NCBI GenBank assembly: GCA_900765575.1
Contig: CAAFRW010000258.1
Location: 1 to 15,357, forward strand
Length of the DNA: 15,357 nt
Direction of reading: 5' to 3'
Source of the DNA: Bacteroidaceae bacterium
GTDB lineage: Bacteria; Bacteroidota; Bacteroidia; Bacteroidales; Bacteroidaceae
Shown: positions 8,491 to 14,731 of the stretch, piece by piece
Position numbering within the stretch: position 1 is the stretch's first letter
How the letters are laid out: every line of letters starts with the position of its first letter
The notes under the pieces: generated by a model
What the model was told of the DNA's origin: nothing
What the model saw: the letters and a program-made list of their open reading frames with translations, nothing else
The model's database searches: none
Program-made: the position numbers and the translations under genes

Positions 8491-9366
8491 ATGATATTAA
8501 TTGCCGATAGCGGTTCGACCAAAACAGACTGGTGCCTGAGGAAAGATTCGGAAGACTTGCTGAACTTCACTACGCAAGGAATCAATCCGTTCCACCAATC
8601 CTTACAGGCTATAACCGACATTCTAAATAAAGAAGTGCTCCCATCGCTTGCGGGCAGCGGAAAAGTACCACCGGAAACCGGAAACACCAGTCCGTCTGCC
8701 GAAGAAGTGAAAGAAGTATTTTTCTATGGCGCCGGATGCACCGCAGAAAAAGGTGAAATAGTGAAAGAGGCTTTGCAACAAACCTTTCCACAAGCAACTA
8801 CTTTGGAAGTGGCAAGCGACATGCTAGGAGCGGCGCGTGCCTTATGTGGCAGCCGGCCGGGTATTGTATGCATATTGGGCACCGGTTCCAACTCTTGCTA
8901 CTATAATGGGAAACAGATAACCCATAACGTTTCTCCGTTAGGCTATATATTAGGCGATGAAGGTAGTGGGGCGGTATTAGGCAAACGCTTGGTAGGCGAT
9001 TGTTTGAAAAAACAATTGCCGGAAGAACTGTGCAACAAGTTCCTGGCACACTATCAGCTAACTTTGCCCGAGATTATAGACCGGGTCTATCGTCAGCCAA
9101 TGGTCAACCGATTCCTTGCAGAGTTTTCCCACTTTCTGTATGAAAACCGTCGGGAAGAAAGTATTCACCAACTTCTTATTGACTGTTTCAGCGACTTTAT
9201 CCGTCGCAATGTACTGCAATACCCCGATAGTGAACTCTTTTTTATCGGTTCCATTGCTTACTATTTTGCAGAAGAACTGAAAGAGACCGCCGCTTTGCAC
9301 CATTTACGCATCGCCTCTATCGTACAGCGTCCGATGGAGGGACTTGTCGCCTACCATACGAAATGA
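8491..9366 (+). CDS. murK: BadF/BadG-type amino-sugar kinase, probable MurNAc kinase MurK
   Basis: This 291-residue ASKHA-fold kinase belongs to the BadF/BadG/BcrA/BcrD and N-acetylglucosamine kinase group. Phosphate-1 is ADSGSTKTDW (5-14), phosphate-2 is LGTGSNS (129-135), then GYILGDEGSG (151-160) and an adenosine-type FIGSIAYYF (251-259). D110 in ASDMLGAARAL is a candidate catalytic base. T. forsythia MurK phosphorylates MurNAc, and GlcNAc less well, at O6, and here too the gene lies between the transporter and murQ. This supports MurNAc-6-phosphate as product, though GlcNAc kinase remains possible. No AnmK features are seen, so anhydro-sugars would need an enzyme encoded elsewhere. Residues about 52-72 are a Gly/Ser/Pro/Thr-rich loop. 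A purine-rich stretch (AAAGGA) about 7 nt before the ATG is one of the few Shine-Dalgarno-like sequences in the window. Confidence 0.87.
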   Translation: MILIADSGSTKTDWCLRKDSEDLLNFTTQGINPFHQSLQAITDILNKEVLPSLAGSGKVPPETGNTSPSAEEVKEVFFYGAGCTAEKGEIVKEALQQTFPQATTLEVASDMLGAARALCGSRPGIVCILGTGSNSCYYNGKQITHNVSPLGYILGDEGSGAVLGKRLVGDCLKKQLPEELCNKFLAHYQLTLPEIIDRVYRQPMVNRFLAEFSHFLYENRREESIHQLLIDCFSDFIRRNVLQYPDSELFFIGSIAYYFAEELKETAALHHLRIASIVQRPMEGLVAYHTK

Positions 9367-9424
9367 CCTTGCAAAAGAAACCGGTATCCTAAACATCATC
9401 CGTTACACCCAAAAGATAAAAAAC

Positions 9425-10237
9425 ATGGCTTTTATAAAAATAACCGAGCAAGCTTCACACTATGACCATTTGGAAGAAATGTCTGTCCATGAATTGCTTA
9501 CCAATATAAATCGTGAAGACCAGAAAGTGGCTCTCGCCGTAAAGGAGTGCATTCCGCAAATAGAGAAGTTAGTGACCGCCATTGTAGAACGGATGAAAAA
9601 GGGCGGACGCATCTTCTATATGGGGGCCGGCACAAGCGGACGGTTGGGTGTGTTGGACGCTTCCGAAGTTCCTCCAACATTCGGTATGCCCAATACATGG
9701 GTTATCGGACTCATTGCCGGAGGAGAGAAAGCCCTGCGGAATCCGGTAGAGAATGCGGAAGACAATCCTTTACGAGGATGGGAAGAATTACAGGAACACC
9801 ATATCACATCCAATGATACAGTCATAGGCATCGCCGCTTCCGGCACCACTCCATACGTTATCCATGCCTTACGCGAAGCCCGTAAACACGGCATTCTTAC
9901 GGCATCGATATGCAGCAATCCGGATGCTCCGATTTCACAAGAAGCGGATATAGCCATTGAAATGATTGTAGGACCGGAATTTGTGACAGGAAGCTCACGA
10001 ATGAAAAGCGGCACCGGACAAAAGATGATTCTGAATATGATTACCACCTCTACAATGATTCAGCTGGGAAGGGTAAAAGGAAACCGCATGGTAAATATGC
10101 AACTCAGTAATCAAAAGCTAATAGACAGAGGTACACGCATGATAGTGGATGAATTAGGCTTGTCTTACGAAAAAGCCAAGGAGCTGTTATTGCTTCACGG
10201 CTCTGTAAAAAAGGTACTGGAACTTTTCAAAAAATAA
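9425..10237 (+). CDS. murQ: N-acetylmuramic acid 6-phosphate etherase MurQ
   Basis: MurQ cleaves the D-lactyl ether of MurNAc-6-phosphate, giving GlcNAc-6-phosphate and D-lactate, which links peptidoglycan recycling to amino-sugar metabolism. The 270-residue protein is one SIS domain with very clear family motifs: GAGTSGRLGVLDASEVPPT (67-85), NPVENAEDN (106-114), GIAASGTTPYV (135-145), and EFVTGSSRMKSGTGQK (185-200). E81 and E112 correspond to the E. coli acid/base residues E83 and E114. It is shorter than E. coli MurQ (298) because the C-terminal region is compact. The ATG at 9425 gives the normal N-terminus MAFIKITEQAS. The frame extends to a TTG at 9344 inside murK, but that would add 27 residues unlike the family. 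It lies 58 nt after murK with no promoter visible in the gap, so it is likely the last gene of the operon. Confidence 0.97.
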   Translation: MAFIKITEQASHYDHLEEMSVHELLTNINREDQKVALAVKECIPQIEKLVTAIVERMKKGGRIFYMGAGTSGRLGVLDASEVPPTFGMPNTWVIGLIAGGEKALRNPVENAEDNPLRGWEELQEHHITSNDTVIGIAASGTTPYVIHALREARKHGILTASICSNPDAPISQEADIAIEMIVGPEFVTGSSRMKSGTGQKMILNMITTSTMIQLGRVKGNRMVNMQLSNQKLIDRGTRMIVDELGLSYEKAKELLLLHGSVKKVLELFKK

Positions 10238-10263
10238 CTCTTAATGTCAGGGAGCATAAGAAG

Positions 10264-10316
10264 GTTAGTTATTCGGATAACTAATAATGCTACGGCTACT
10301 CACATTATTAGTTTTG
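10264..10316 (+). terminator. Two overlapping hairpins between convergent genes, probable operon terminator
   Basis: Hairpin A pairs 10265-10272 (TTAGTTAT) with 10277-10284 (ATAACTAA) around a TCGG loop; a G-U pair can extend it. Hairpin B pairs 10281-10289 (CTAATAATG) with 10303-10311 (CATTATTAG) around a 13-nt loop and is followed by TTTT at 10312-10315. They share 10281-10284, so only one can form fully. Hairpin B with its short T-run is the better terminator for murQ. Stems are AT-rich and the T-run is short, so efficiency is uncertain. Confidence 0.5.
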
Positions 10317-10368
10317 CAAAGCCCCTAGGGAAGTATCAATCTTGCAATCAAACGTTCTAAAGTAAACA

Positions 10369-12024
10369 TTACACCCCTGCCTGACGAAGCGTATCCAACA
10401 ATTCGCCCCTCTTCAAGGGTTTGGCTAAATATCCGGAGAAACCACGTACCAATACTTTACTCCGGTCTTCTTCGGAAGCATAAGCCGTAACGGCAATAAT
10501 AGGAATAGTCGACGACATCTGACGAATAGCCTCAGTTGCTTGATATCCGTCGATACTCGGCATACGTAAATCCATCAGAATAGCATCCGGAGAATGTTGC
10601 AGGAAAAGAGAGATGGCTTCTTCCCCATCGTGTGCACGAAGCAATGAATATTTATTTTCCAGATAAGCCCTGCACAATAAATAATTATCCTCTATATCCT
10701 CCGCAATAAGCAAAGTCCGGTGTACCCGGACGCTATATGTTTTCTCCAGTTCTTCCTGTTCTATTGTTTTAGGAGCAATGTCTAAAGGCAGAACAGGAAG
10801 GGTAAACCAGAAAGTGGAACCTTTCCCCAATTCCGACTCAACACCTATTTGACCCTCTAGTTTCTTAATAATGGATTTACAGATAGAAAGTCCCAAACCT
10901 GTTCCTTGTTTTCGGGTATCCAGTTTCGTAAACCGCTCGAACACCTGAGTTTGGCGATTAGGAGCAATTCCCACGCCCGTATCCTTTACATAGCAATAAA
11001 TGTCATTTTCCCGCACTTCATACCCCATCGTTATACTACCTTGAGTGGTAAACTTCATGGCATTGGTTATGAAATTAACAAGAACCTGCGATACACGATT
11101 CTTTTCGGTGTGAATATAACAAGAAGGACGGGTTTGTTCAAAGTAAATCTGTACAGGACTGTTCAATCCTTCCAAACGGAAGCGAAAGCTCTGTTCCAAT
11201 TCCCTCATTATCTGATTCAAATCGACTTCCGAATAATTAAAGTCTAACGTTCCGGCTTCAATCTTCGACATATCCAGAATATCATTTACCAAACGCAGCA
11301 ACAAGTCGTTATTCGTCTGGATAATACGCATATAATGCTTTTTCTGTTCCGGGTCTGTAGAAGCCGCAACCAAACCGGAGAAACCAACAATCGCATTCAA
11401 AGGAGTACGAATTTCGTGACTCATATTCGCCACAAAAGCACTCTTCTGTTTATCAGCTTCCTCGGCAGCCTTTTTGGCAGAGAACAACTCATATTGAATA
11501 TTTTTCAATTTAGTAATATCCTGCAATGTTACCAATAATTGGTCTTGCCCATTCAAATGCAAAAAAGCTCCGGACAAGGAGACCTCTTGGTCGATATATT
11601 CTGTTTTATCGCTGGATTTATAAAGTCGGACAGGTACTTCCAAACCTTCAAAACCTTCTCTCGTAAGAAAAGATTTAGATATGGCATCCCGGATTAAACA
11701 TTTCTTACAGGCTTCATGCTTGCCGCATACTCCGGCATCTTCACCATTCTTACATCTCAAAACATTACCTAAACGAATCGGAATTTCACTTTTAGGAGTA
11801 TGAGTGATTTCATAGTAGTTCGTTTTTATAACAATAAAGTCTTTTGTCACCAAGAAAATAAAGACTCCCAAATTCTGAAGTATCACATCCGAATAGCCGC
11901 TAATAGACGAAGCTTCTCTTGTTTTATTTTGTAACTGAACAAGTAAATCTTCATTTCTATGCTTATATCGAATGATAATAGCAACACATATAATAGTCAA
12001 TATAGCAAATATATACAATGACAT
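10369..12024 (-). CDS. Membrane-anchored hybrid histidine kinase with four-Cys PAS-like region and receiver
   Basis: Residue numbers are for the 551-residue form from the ATG at 12024. One N-terminal membrane helix (about 2-20) is followed by a short coiled region, a PAS-like sensor (about 45-172), HisKA with SHEIRTP (H203), HATPase with N321, DTGVGI (348-353) and GTGLGLS (374-380), then a receiver with E442, D443, phospho-acceptor D485, T513 and K535. No periplasmic domain exists, so sensing is probably cytosolic. The PAS-like region carries C91, C100, C106 and C109 (C-x8-C-x5-C-x2-C), suited to metal, Fe-S or heme binding or redox switching. There is no DNA-binding domain and no adjacent response regulator, so a phosphorelay partner must lie elsewhere. 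A TTG at 12045 in frame lies inside the predicted -7 box, which supports the ATG. It converges on murQ and diverges from rpsA; a link to either is not shown. Confidence 0.93.
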   Translation of the reverse strand: MSLYIFAILTIICVAIIIRYKHRNEDLLVQLQNKTREASSISGYSDVILQNLGVFIFLVTKDFIVIKTNYYEITHTPKSEIPIRLGNVLRCKNGEDAGVCGKHEACKKCLIRDAISKSFLTREGFEGLEVPVRLYKSSDKTEYIDQEVSLSGAFLHLNGQDQLLVTLQDITKLKNIQYELFSAKKAAEEADKQKSAFVANMSHEIRTPLNAIVGFSGLVAASTDPEQKKHYMRIIQTNNDLLLRLVNDILDMSKIEAGTLDFNYSEVDLNQIMRELEQSFRFRLEGLNSPVQIYFEQTRPSCYIHTEKNRVSQVLVNFITNAMKFTTQGSITMGYEVRENDIYCYVKDTGVGIAPNRQTQVFERFTKLDTRKQGTGLGLSICKSIIKKLEGQIGVESELGKGSTFWFTLPVLPLDIAPKTIEQEELEKTYSVRVHRTLLIAEDIEDNYLLCRAYLENKYSLLRAHDGEEAISLFLQHSPDAILMDLRMPSIDGYQATEAIRQMSSTIPIIAVTAYASEEDRSKVLVRGFSGYLAKPLKRGELLDTLRQAGV

Positions 12025-12042
12025 AGACTTAATAATAGAACG

Positions 12043-12073
12043 CAAATATAAAGATATATTATTGACTATGAAA
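12043..12073 (-). promoter_or_regulatory. Promoter of the hybrid histidine kinase gene
   Basis: On the minus strand, TTTC at 12073-12070 (three of four matches to the -33 TTTG) is followed after exactly 19 nt by TATATTTG at 12050-12043, a full -7 match. Transcription would begin about 10-15 nt before the ATG at 12024, giving a very short leader. It diverges from the rpsA promoter about 70 bp away. Confidence 0.7.
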
Positions 12074-12144
12074 TTTTATTTTAAATAAATTTGGAAAATA
12101 ACTTCCACTTCTCTAAAAATACCTATTTTTTCTTTCGTAACTGA

Positions 12145-12175
12145 TTGGCTGTTCAACAAAATAGTTATATCTTTG
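12145..12175 (+). promoter_or_regulatory. Promoter of rpsA
   Basis: TTG at 12145-12147 and TATCTTTG at 12168-12175 are separated by 20 nt and match the Bacteroidetes -33/-7 elements. Transcription would start near 12182 and leave an AT-rich leader of about 60 nt. The -7 match shows that the TTG at 12173, which could extend the rpsA frame upstream, is promoter DNA rather than a start codon. Confidence 0.75.
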
Positions 12176-12186
12176 CGCCCGAAATC

Positions 12187-12204
12187 ACATTATCAATATA
12201 ATGT
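12187..12204 (+). promoter_or_regulatory. Small hairpin in the rpsA leader
   Basis: ACATTAT (12187-12193) and ATAATGT (12198-12204) form a perfect 7-bp stem with a CAAT loop, at or very near the predicted 5' end of the rpsA mRNA. The rest of the leader to the ATG at 12242 is A/U-rich and lacks a Shine-Dalgarno sequence. Such A/U-rich leaders are natural S1 targets, and rpsA is autoregulated in E. coli. A regulatory role here is inference; the structure could instead simply protect the mRNA end. Confidence 0.4.
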
Positions 12205-12241
12205 CTCACTTAATAAACTTTTATTTAACAACTTAGTATTA

Positions 12242-14038
12242 ATGGAAAATTTAAAAAATGTAGCTCCTGTTGAGGACTTCAACTGGGAAGCGTATGAGAA
12301 CGGTGAAACCGTAACCGGCGTAAGTCGTGAAGATTTAGAACAGGCTTATGATGGAACGTTGAACAAAGTAAATGACCGTGAGGTTGTTGACGGAACTGTA
12401 ATCGCAATGAACAAACGCGAAGTCGTTGTGAACATCGGTTACAAATCAGACGGTATCATTCCATTGAGTGAATTCCGTTACAATCCTGAACTTAAAATTG
12501 GTGATACGGTAGAAGTATACATCGAAAATCAGGAAGACAAAAAAGGACAATTAATCCTTTCACACAAAAAAGCACGTGCCGCACGCTCTTGGGATCGTGT
12601 TAACGCTGCGCTTGAATCAGAAGAAATTATTAAGGGTTACATCAAATGTCGCACGAAGGGCGGTATGATTGTGGATGTATTCGGCATCGAAGCTTTCTTG
12701 CCGGGTTCTCAAATCGACGTGAAGCCAATCCGCGATTATGATGTATTCGTTGGCAAAACGATGGAATTCAAAGTGGTTAAAATCAACCAGGAATTCAAAA
12801 ACGTTGTTGTTTCTCACAAGGCTCTTATCGAAGCTGAACTTGAACAACAGAAGAAAGAAATCATCGGTAAACTTGAAAAAGGACAAGTACTTGAAGGTAC
12901 TGTTAAAAATATCACTTCATACGGTGTATTCATCGACTTGGGTGGCGTAGACGGTTTGATTCACATTACAGACCTTTCTTGGGGACGTGTTAGCGACCCG
13001 AAAGAAGTGGTTGAGTTAGACCAGAAGTTGAACGTTGTTATCCTCGACTTTGACGATGAAAAGAAACGTATCGCTCTTGGTTTGAAACAACTTACTCTAC
13101 ATCCATGGGATGCTTTGGATCCGAACTTGAAGGTTGGCGACAAAGTAAAAGGCAAAGTAGTTGTGATGGCCGATTATGGTGCATTCATCGAAATAGCTCC
13201 GGGTGTTGAAGGTTTAATCCACGTATCTGAAATGTCTTGGTCACAACACTTGCGTTCTGCTCAAGATTTCATGAAAGTAGGCGATGAAGTAGAAGCTGTT
13301 ATCTTGACTCTCGACCGTGAAGAACGTAAGATGTCTTTGGGTATCAAACAGCTGAAAGCTGACCCATGGGAAACTATCGAAGAGAAATATCCTGTAGGTT
13401 CTAAGCACACTGCTAAAGTTCGCAACTTCACTAACTTCGGTGTATTTGTAGAAATCGAAGAAGGTGTTGACGGATTAATCCATATCTCAGACCTTTCTTG
13501 GACAAAGAAAATCAAACATCCGTCAGAATTTACTTCTATCGGTGCAGATATCGAAGTTCAGGTATTGGAAATCGACAAAGAGAACCGTCGTTTGAGCTTA
13601 GGTCACAAACAATTGGAAGAAAATCCTTGGGATGTATTCGAAACAGTATTCACTGTAGATTCTATCCACGAAGGAACAATCATCGAAATGTTGGATAAAG
13701 GTGCTGTCATCGCATTGCCTTATGGTGTTGAAGGTTTCGCAACTCCGAAACACTTGGTAAAAGAAGATGGTTCACAAGCTCAATTAGATGAGAAACTTTC
13801 GTTCAAAGTAATCGAATTCAACAAAGACGCTAAGAGAATCATCCTTTCTCACAGCCGTATATTCGAAGATGTAGCAAAAGCTGAAGCGAAGGCTGAAAAG
13901 AAAGCAGCTTCTGCAGCAAAGAAAACTTCTAAGAAAGAAGAAGCTTCTTCTATCCAGAATCAAGCAGCCTCTACTACTTTAGGAGATATCGATGCTTTAG
14001 CAGCTTTGAAAGAGCAAATGGAAAACGATAAGAAGTAA
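12242..14038 (+). CDS. rpsA: 30S ribosomal protein S1
   Basis: S1 binds mRNA and the small ribosomal subunit and promotes initiation, especially on unstructured leaders. The 598-residue protein contains six S1 (OB-fold) repeats at about 45-109, 125-193, 213-283, 299-370, 385-456 and 472-539. Repeats 3-5 are the most canonical (for example YGVFIDLGGVDGLIHITDLSW, with close copies in repeats 4 and 5); repeats 1, 2 and 6 are diverged, as in other S1 proteins. A Lys/Ala/Glu-rich segment (about 541-570) and a short tail end the protein. Codon use is visibly more biased than in neighbouring genes (many GGT, CGT, GTT), fitting very high expression. The ATG at 12242 gives the standard MENLKNVAPVEDFNWE start. 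It stands as a single gene with its own promoter and a strong terminator. Confidence 0.98.
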   Translation: MENLKNVAPVEDFNWEAYENGETVTGVSREDLEQAYDGTLNKVNDREVVDGTVIAMNKREVVVNIGYKSDGIIPLSEFRYNPELKIGDTVEVYIENQEDKKGQLILSHKKARAARSWDRVNAALESEEIIKGYIKCRTKGGMIVDVFGIEAFLPGSQIDVKPIRDYDVFVGKTMEFKVVKINQEFKNVVVSHKALIEAELEQQKKEIIGKLEKGQVLEGTVKNITSYGVFIDLGGVDGLIHITDLSWGRVSDPKEVVELDQKLNVVILDFDDEKKRIALGLKQLTLHPWDALDPNLKVGDKVKGKVVVMADYGAFIEIAPGVEGLIHVSEMSWSQHLRSAQDFMKVGDEVEAVILTLDREERKMSLGIKQLKADPWETIEEKYPVGSKHTAKVRNFTNFGVFVEIEEGVDGLIHISDLSWTKKIKHPSEFTSIGADIEVQVLEIDKENRRLSLGHKQLEENPWDVFETVFTVDSIHEGTIIEMLDKGAVIALPYGVEGFATPKHLVKEDGSQAQLDEKLSFKVIEFNKDAKRIILSHSRIFEDVAKAEAKAEKKAASAAKKTSKKEEASSIQNQAASTTLGDIDALAALKEQMENDKK

Positions 14039-14058
14039 TTCTTATTAATAAATAAGGT

Positions 14059-14104
14059 AAGAGGGCACGTCAAGAAATTGAACGTGCCCTCTTCTTCTTT
14101 TACT
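14059..14104 (+). terminator. Strong intrinsic terminator of rpsA
   Basis: A 12-bp stem pairs 14059-14070 (core GAGGGCACGT) with 14082-14093. It continues across one bulged A into a 3-bp CAA/TTG stem capped by a GAAA loop (14074-14077), followed by a T-rich tail at 14092-14101. This is the best terminator in the window and sits 21 nt after the rpsA stop. Confidence 0.93.
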
Positions 14105-14140
14105 CTGTCGCATTGAGAGTGCAGAAGGCTTTTTTATTTT

Positions 14141-14206
14141 CGCAGTTGCGGAAATACTCTTTCACAGTTGCAGAGAGTTATTTTTGTAGTTGCACAAAGA
14201 ATCACC
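14141..14206 (+). repeat. Three 22-bp units carrying AGTTGC
   Basis: AGTTGC occurs at 14144, 14166 and 14188, spaced exactly 22 bp, about two helical turns. The first two units agree beyond the hexamer (CxCAGTTGC at the start, a T-run at the end); the third is more diverged. A weak fourth copy (AGTGCAGA) may lie at 14118. The remaining unit sequence is degenerate, so these look like old tandem copies or phased protein-binding sites. Confidence 0.55.
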
Positions 14207-14261
14207 GTGCAGAGCTCTGATGCCCTAACAAAATATCCGTTTACAACTAGCCTCTTTCCAT

Positions 14262-14411
14262 CCTATGCAACAACGGCAAGGATAAAGTCCGACGGAAAGT
14301 AACTTCTGAGAACGTACCATCATCATTCTAACCTATACGCAACCGCAACGATAAAGCCCTACAGAAAGCAACTTCTGAGGACATACCACAATTCTAGCCT
14401 ATGCAGCAACA
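14262..14411 (+). repeat. Two degenerate 66-70-bp direct repeats plus a partial third
   Basis: Unit 1 (14262-14331) and unit 2 (14332-14397) are adjacent, and a third start (CCTATGCAGCAACAG) begins at 14398. The core running from GATAAAG to TACCA (14281-14319 and 14350-14388) matches at 33 of 39 positions. Each unit begins CCTAT followed by GCAAC-type sequence, and unit 2 contains GCAACT, the reverse complement of AGTTGC in the upstream 22-bp units. Confidence 0.7.
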
Positions 14412-14649
14412 GCTGTTTTGCTCCTTTATCTTTTAAATTGTCATACCTCATAACCACAATCAGTACTTCTCTTTCAATTCAGTCGTCAATCCATTATCTC
14501 CTTGCAAAGACTTATAGGCTATATCGTTTTAGAGTATTCCTGCCATCGGGACTATGAAGAGATTACATCAACCTGGATACTTGACTTAAACCTTTCTTCC
14601 AACTAAATCAAAGAAGAGCTAGAACCAGTTAACAAAATAAGATTCCTTA

Positions 14650-14680
14650 TGCCTTTTTACCTAAAGGAAAAAGCATTTTT
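14650..14680 (+). terminator. Terminator-like hairpin upstream of rnz
   Basis: TGC (14650-14652), TTTTT (14654-14658) and CC (14660-14661) pair with GG (14666-14667), AAAAA (14668-14672) and GCA (14673-14675) around a TAAA loop, with single bulges at 14653 and 14659. TTTTT follows at 14676-14680. The layout is that of a weak intrinsic terminator, but no gene ends just upstream because rpsA already terminates at 14104. It may shield rnz from read-through or end an unannotated transcript. Confidence 0.4.
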
Positions 14681-14715
14681 CCGCTGCCAATAGATGGGAA
14701 CTAGAAGATTTTATC

Positions 14716-14723
14716 TAAATTTG
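14716..14723 (+). promoter_or_regulatory. -7 box directly upstream of rnz
   Basis: TAAATTTG fully matches TAnnTTTG and ends 8 nt before the rnz ATG. No -33 TTTG is visible at the usual spacing. If it is used, transcription would start at or within a few bases of the start codon, giving a leaderless or near-leaderless mRNA. Confidence 0.45.
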
Positions 14724-14731
14724 TATGCATT

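Larger units (their letters stand above)
14105..14731. other. Long non-coding stretch between rpsA and rnz
   Basis: About 630 bp with no open frame I can support on either strand. It contains a run of AGTTGC boxes at 22-bp spacing (14141-14206), two longer degenerate direct repeats (14262-14397) and a terminator-like hairpin (14650-14680). Between about 14412 and 14649 I see no repeat or structure of note, only a stop-interrupted frame of about 50 codons. A remnant of a lost gene or an unrecognised small RNA are both possible; neither is demonstrated. Confidence 0.6.

Noticed and set aside
9344..9424. A TTG-initiated extension of murQ overlapping the end of murK.
   Set aside because: The extra 27 residues do not resemble MurQ; the ATG at 9425 starts the family sequence directly.
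9616..10047. A 143-codon minus-strand open frame opposite murQ.
   Set aside because: It mirrors the conserved MurQ reading frame and has no recognisable domain or upstream promoter.
10309..10316. TAGTTTTG, a full TAnnTTTG match on the plus strand between murQ and the kinase.
   Set aside because: There is no -33 element and no plus-strand gene downstream before rpsA; it overlaps the hairpin and T-run and is more simply part of the terminator.
12025..12045. A TTG start for the histidine kinase seven codons upstream.
   Set aside because: It falls in the kinase promoter's -7 element; the ATG at 12024 leads straight into the membrane helix.
12173..12241. A TTG-initiated extension of rpsA by 23 residues.
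   Set aside because: The TTG lies inside the predicted -7 box TATCTTTG, and the ATG at 12242 gives the standard S1 N-terminus.
14179..14186. TATTTTTG, another -7-like match, within the 22-bp repeats.
   Set aside because: No -33 element at the right spacing and no identifiable downstream gene; such matches are expected by chance in T-rich repeat DNA.
14456..14605. A stop-bounded plus-strand frame of about 50 codons encoding HRDYEEITSTWILDLN, continuing in frame past a TAA.
   Set aside because: It has no start codon in a sensible place, is interrupted by stops, and I recognise no family, so I do not call a pseudogene.
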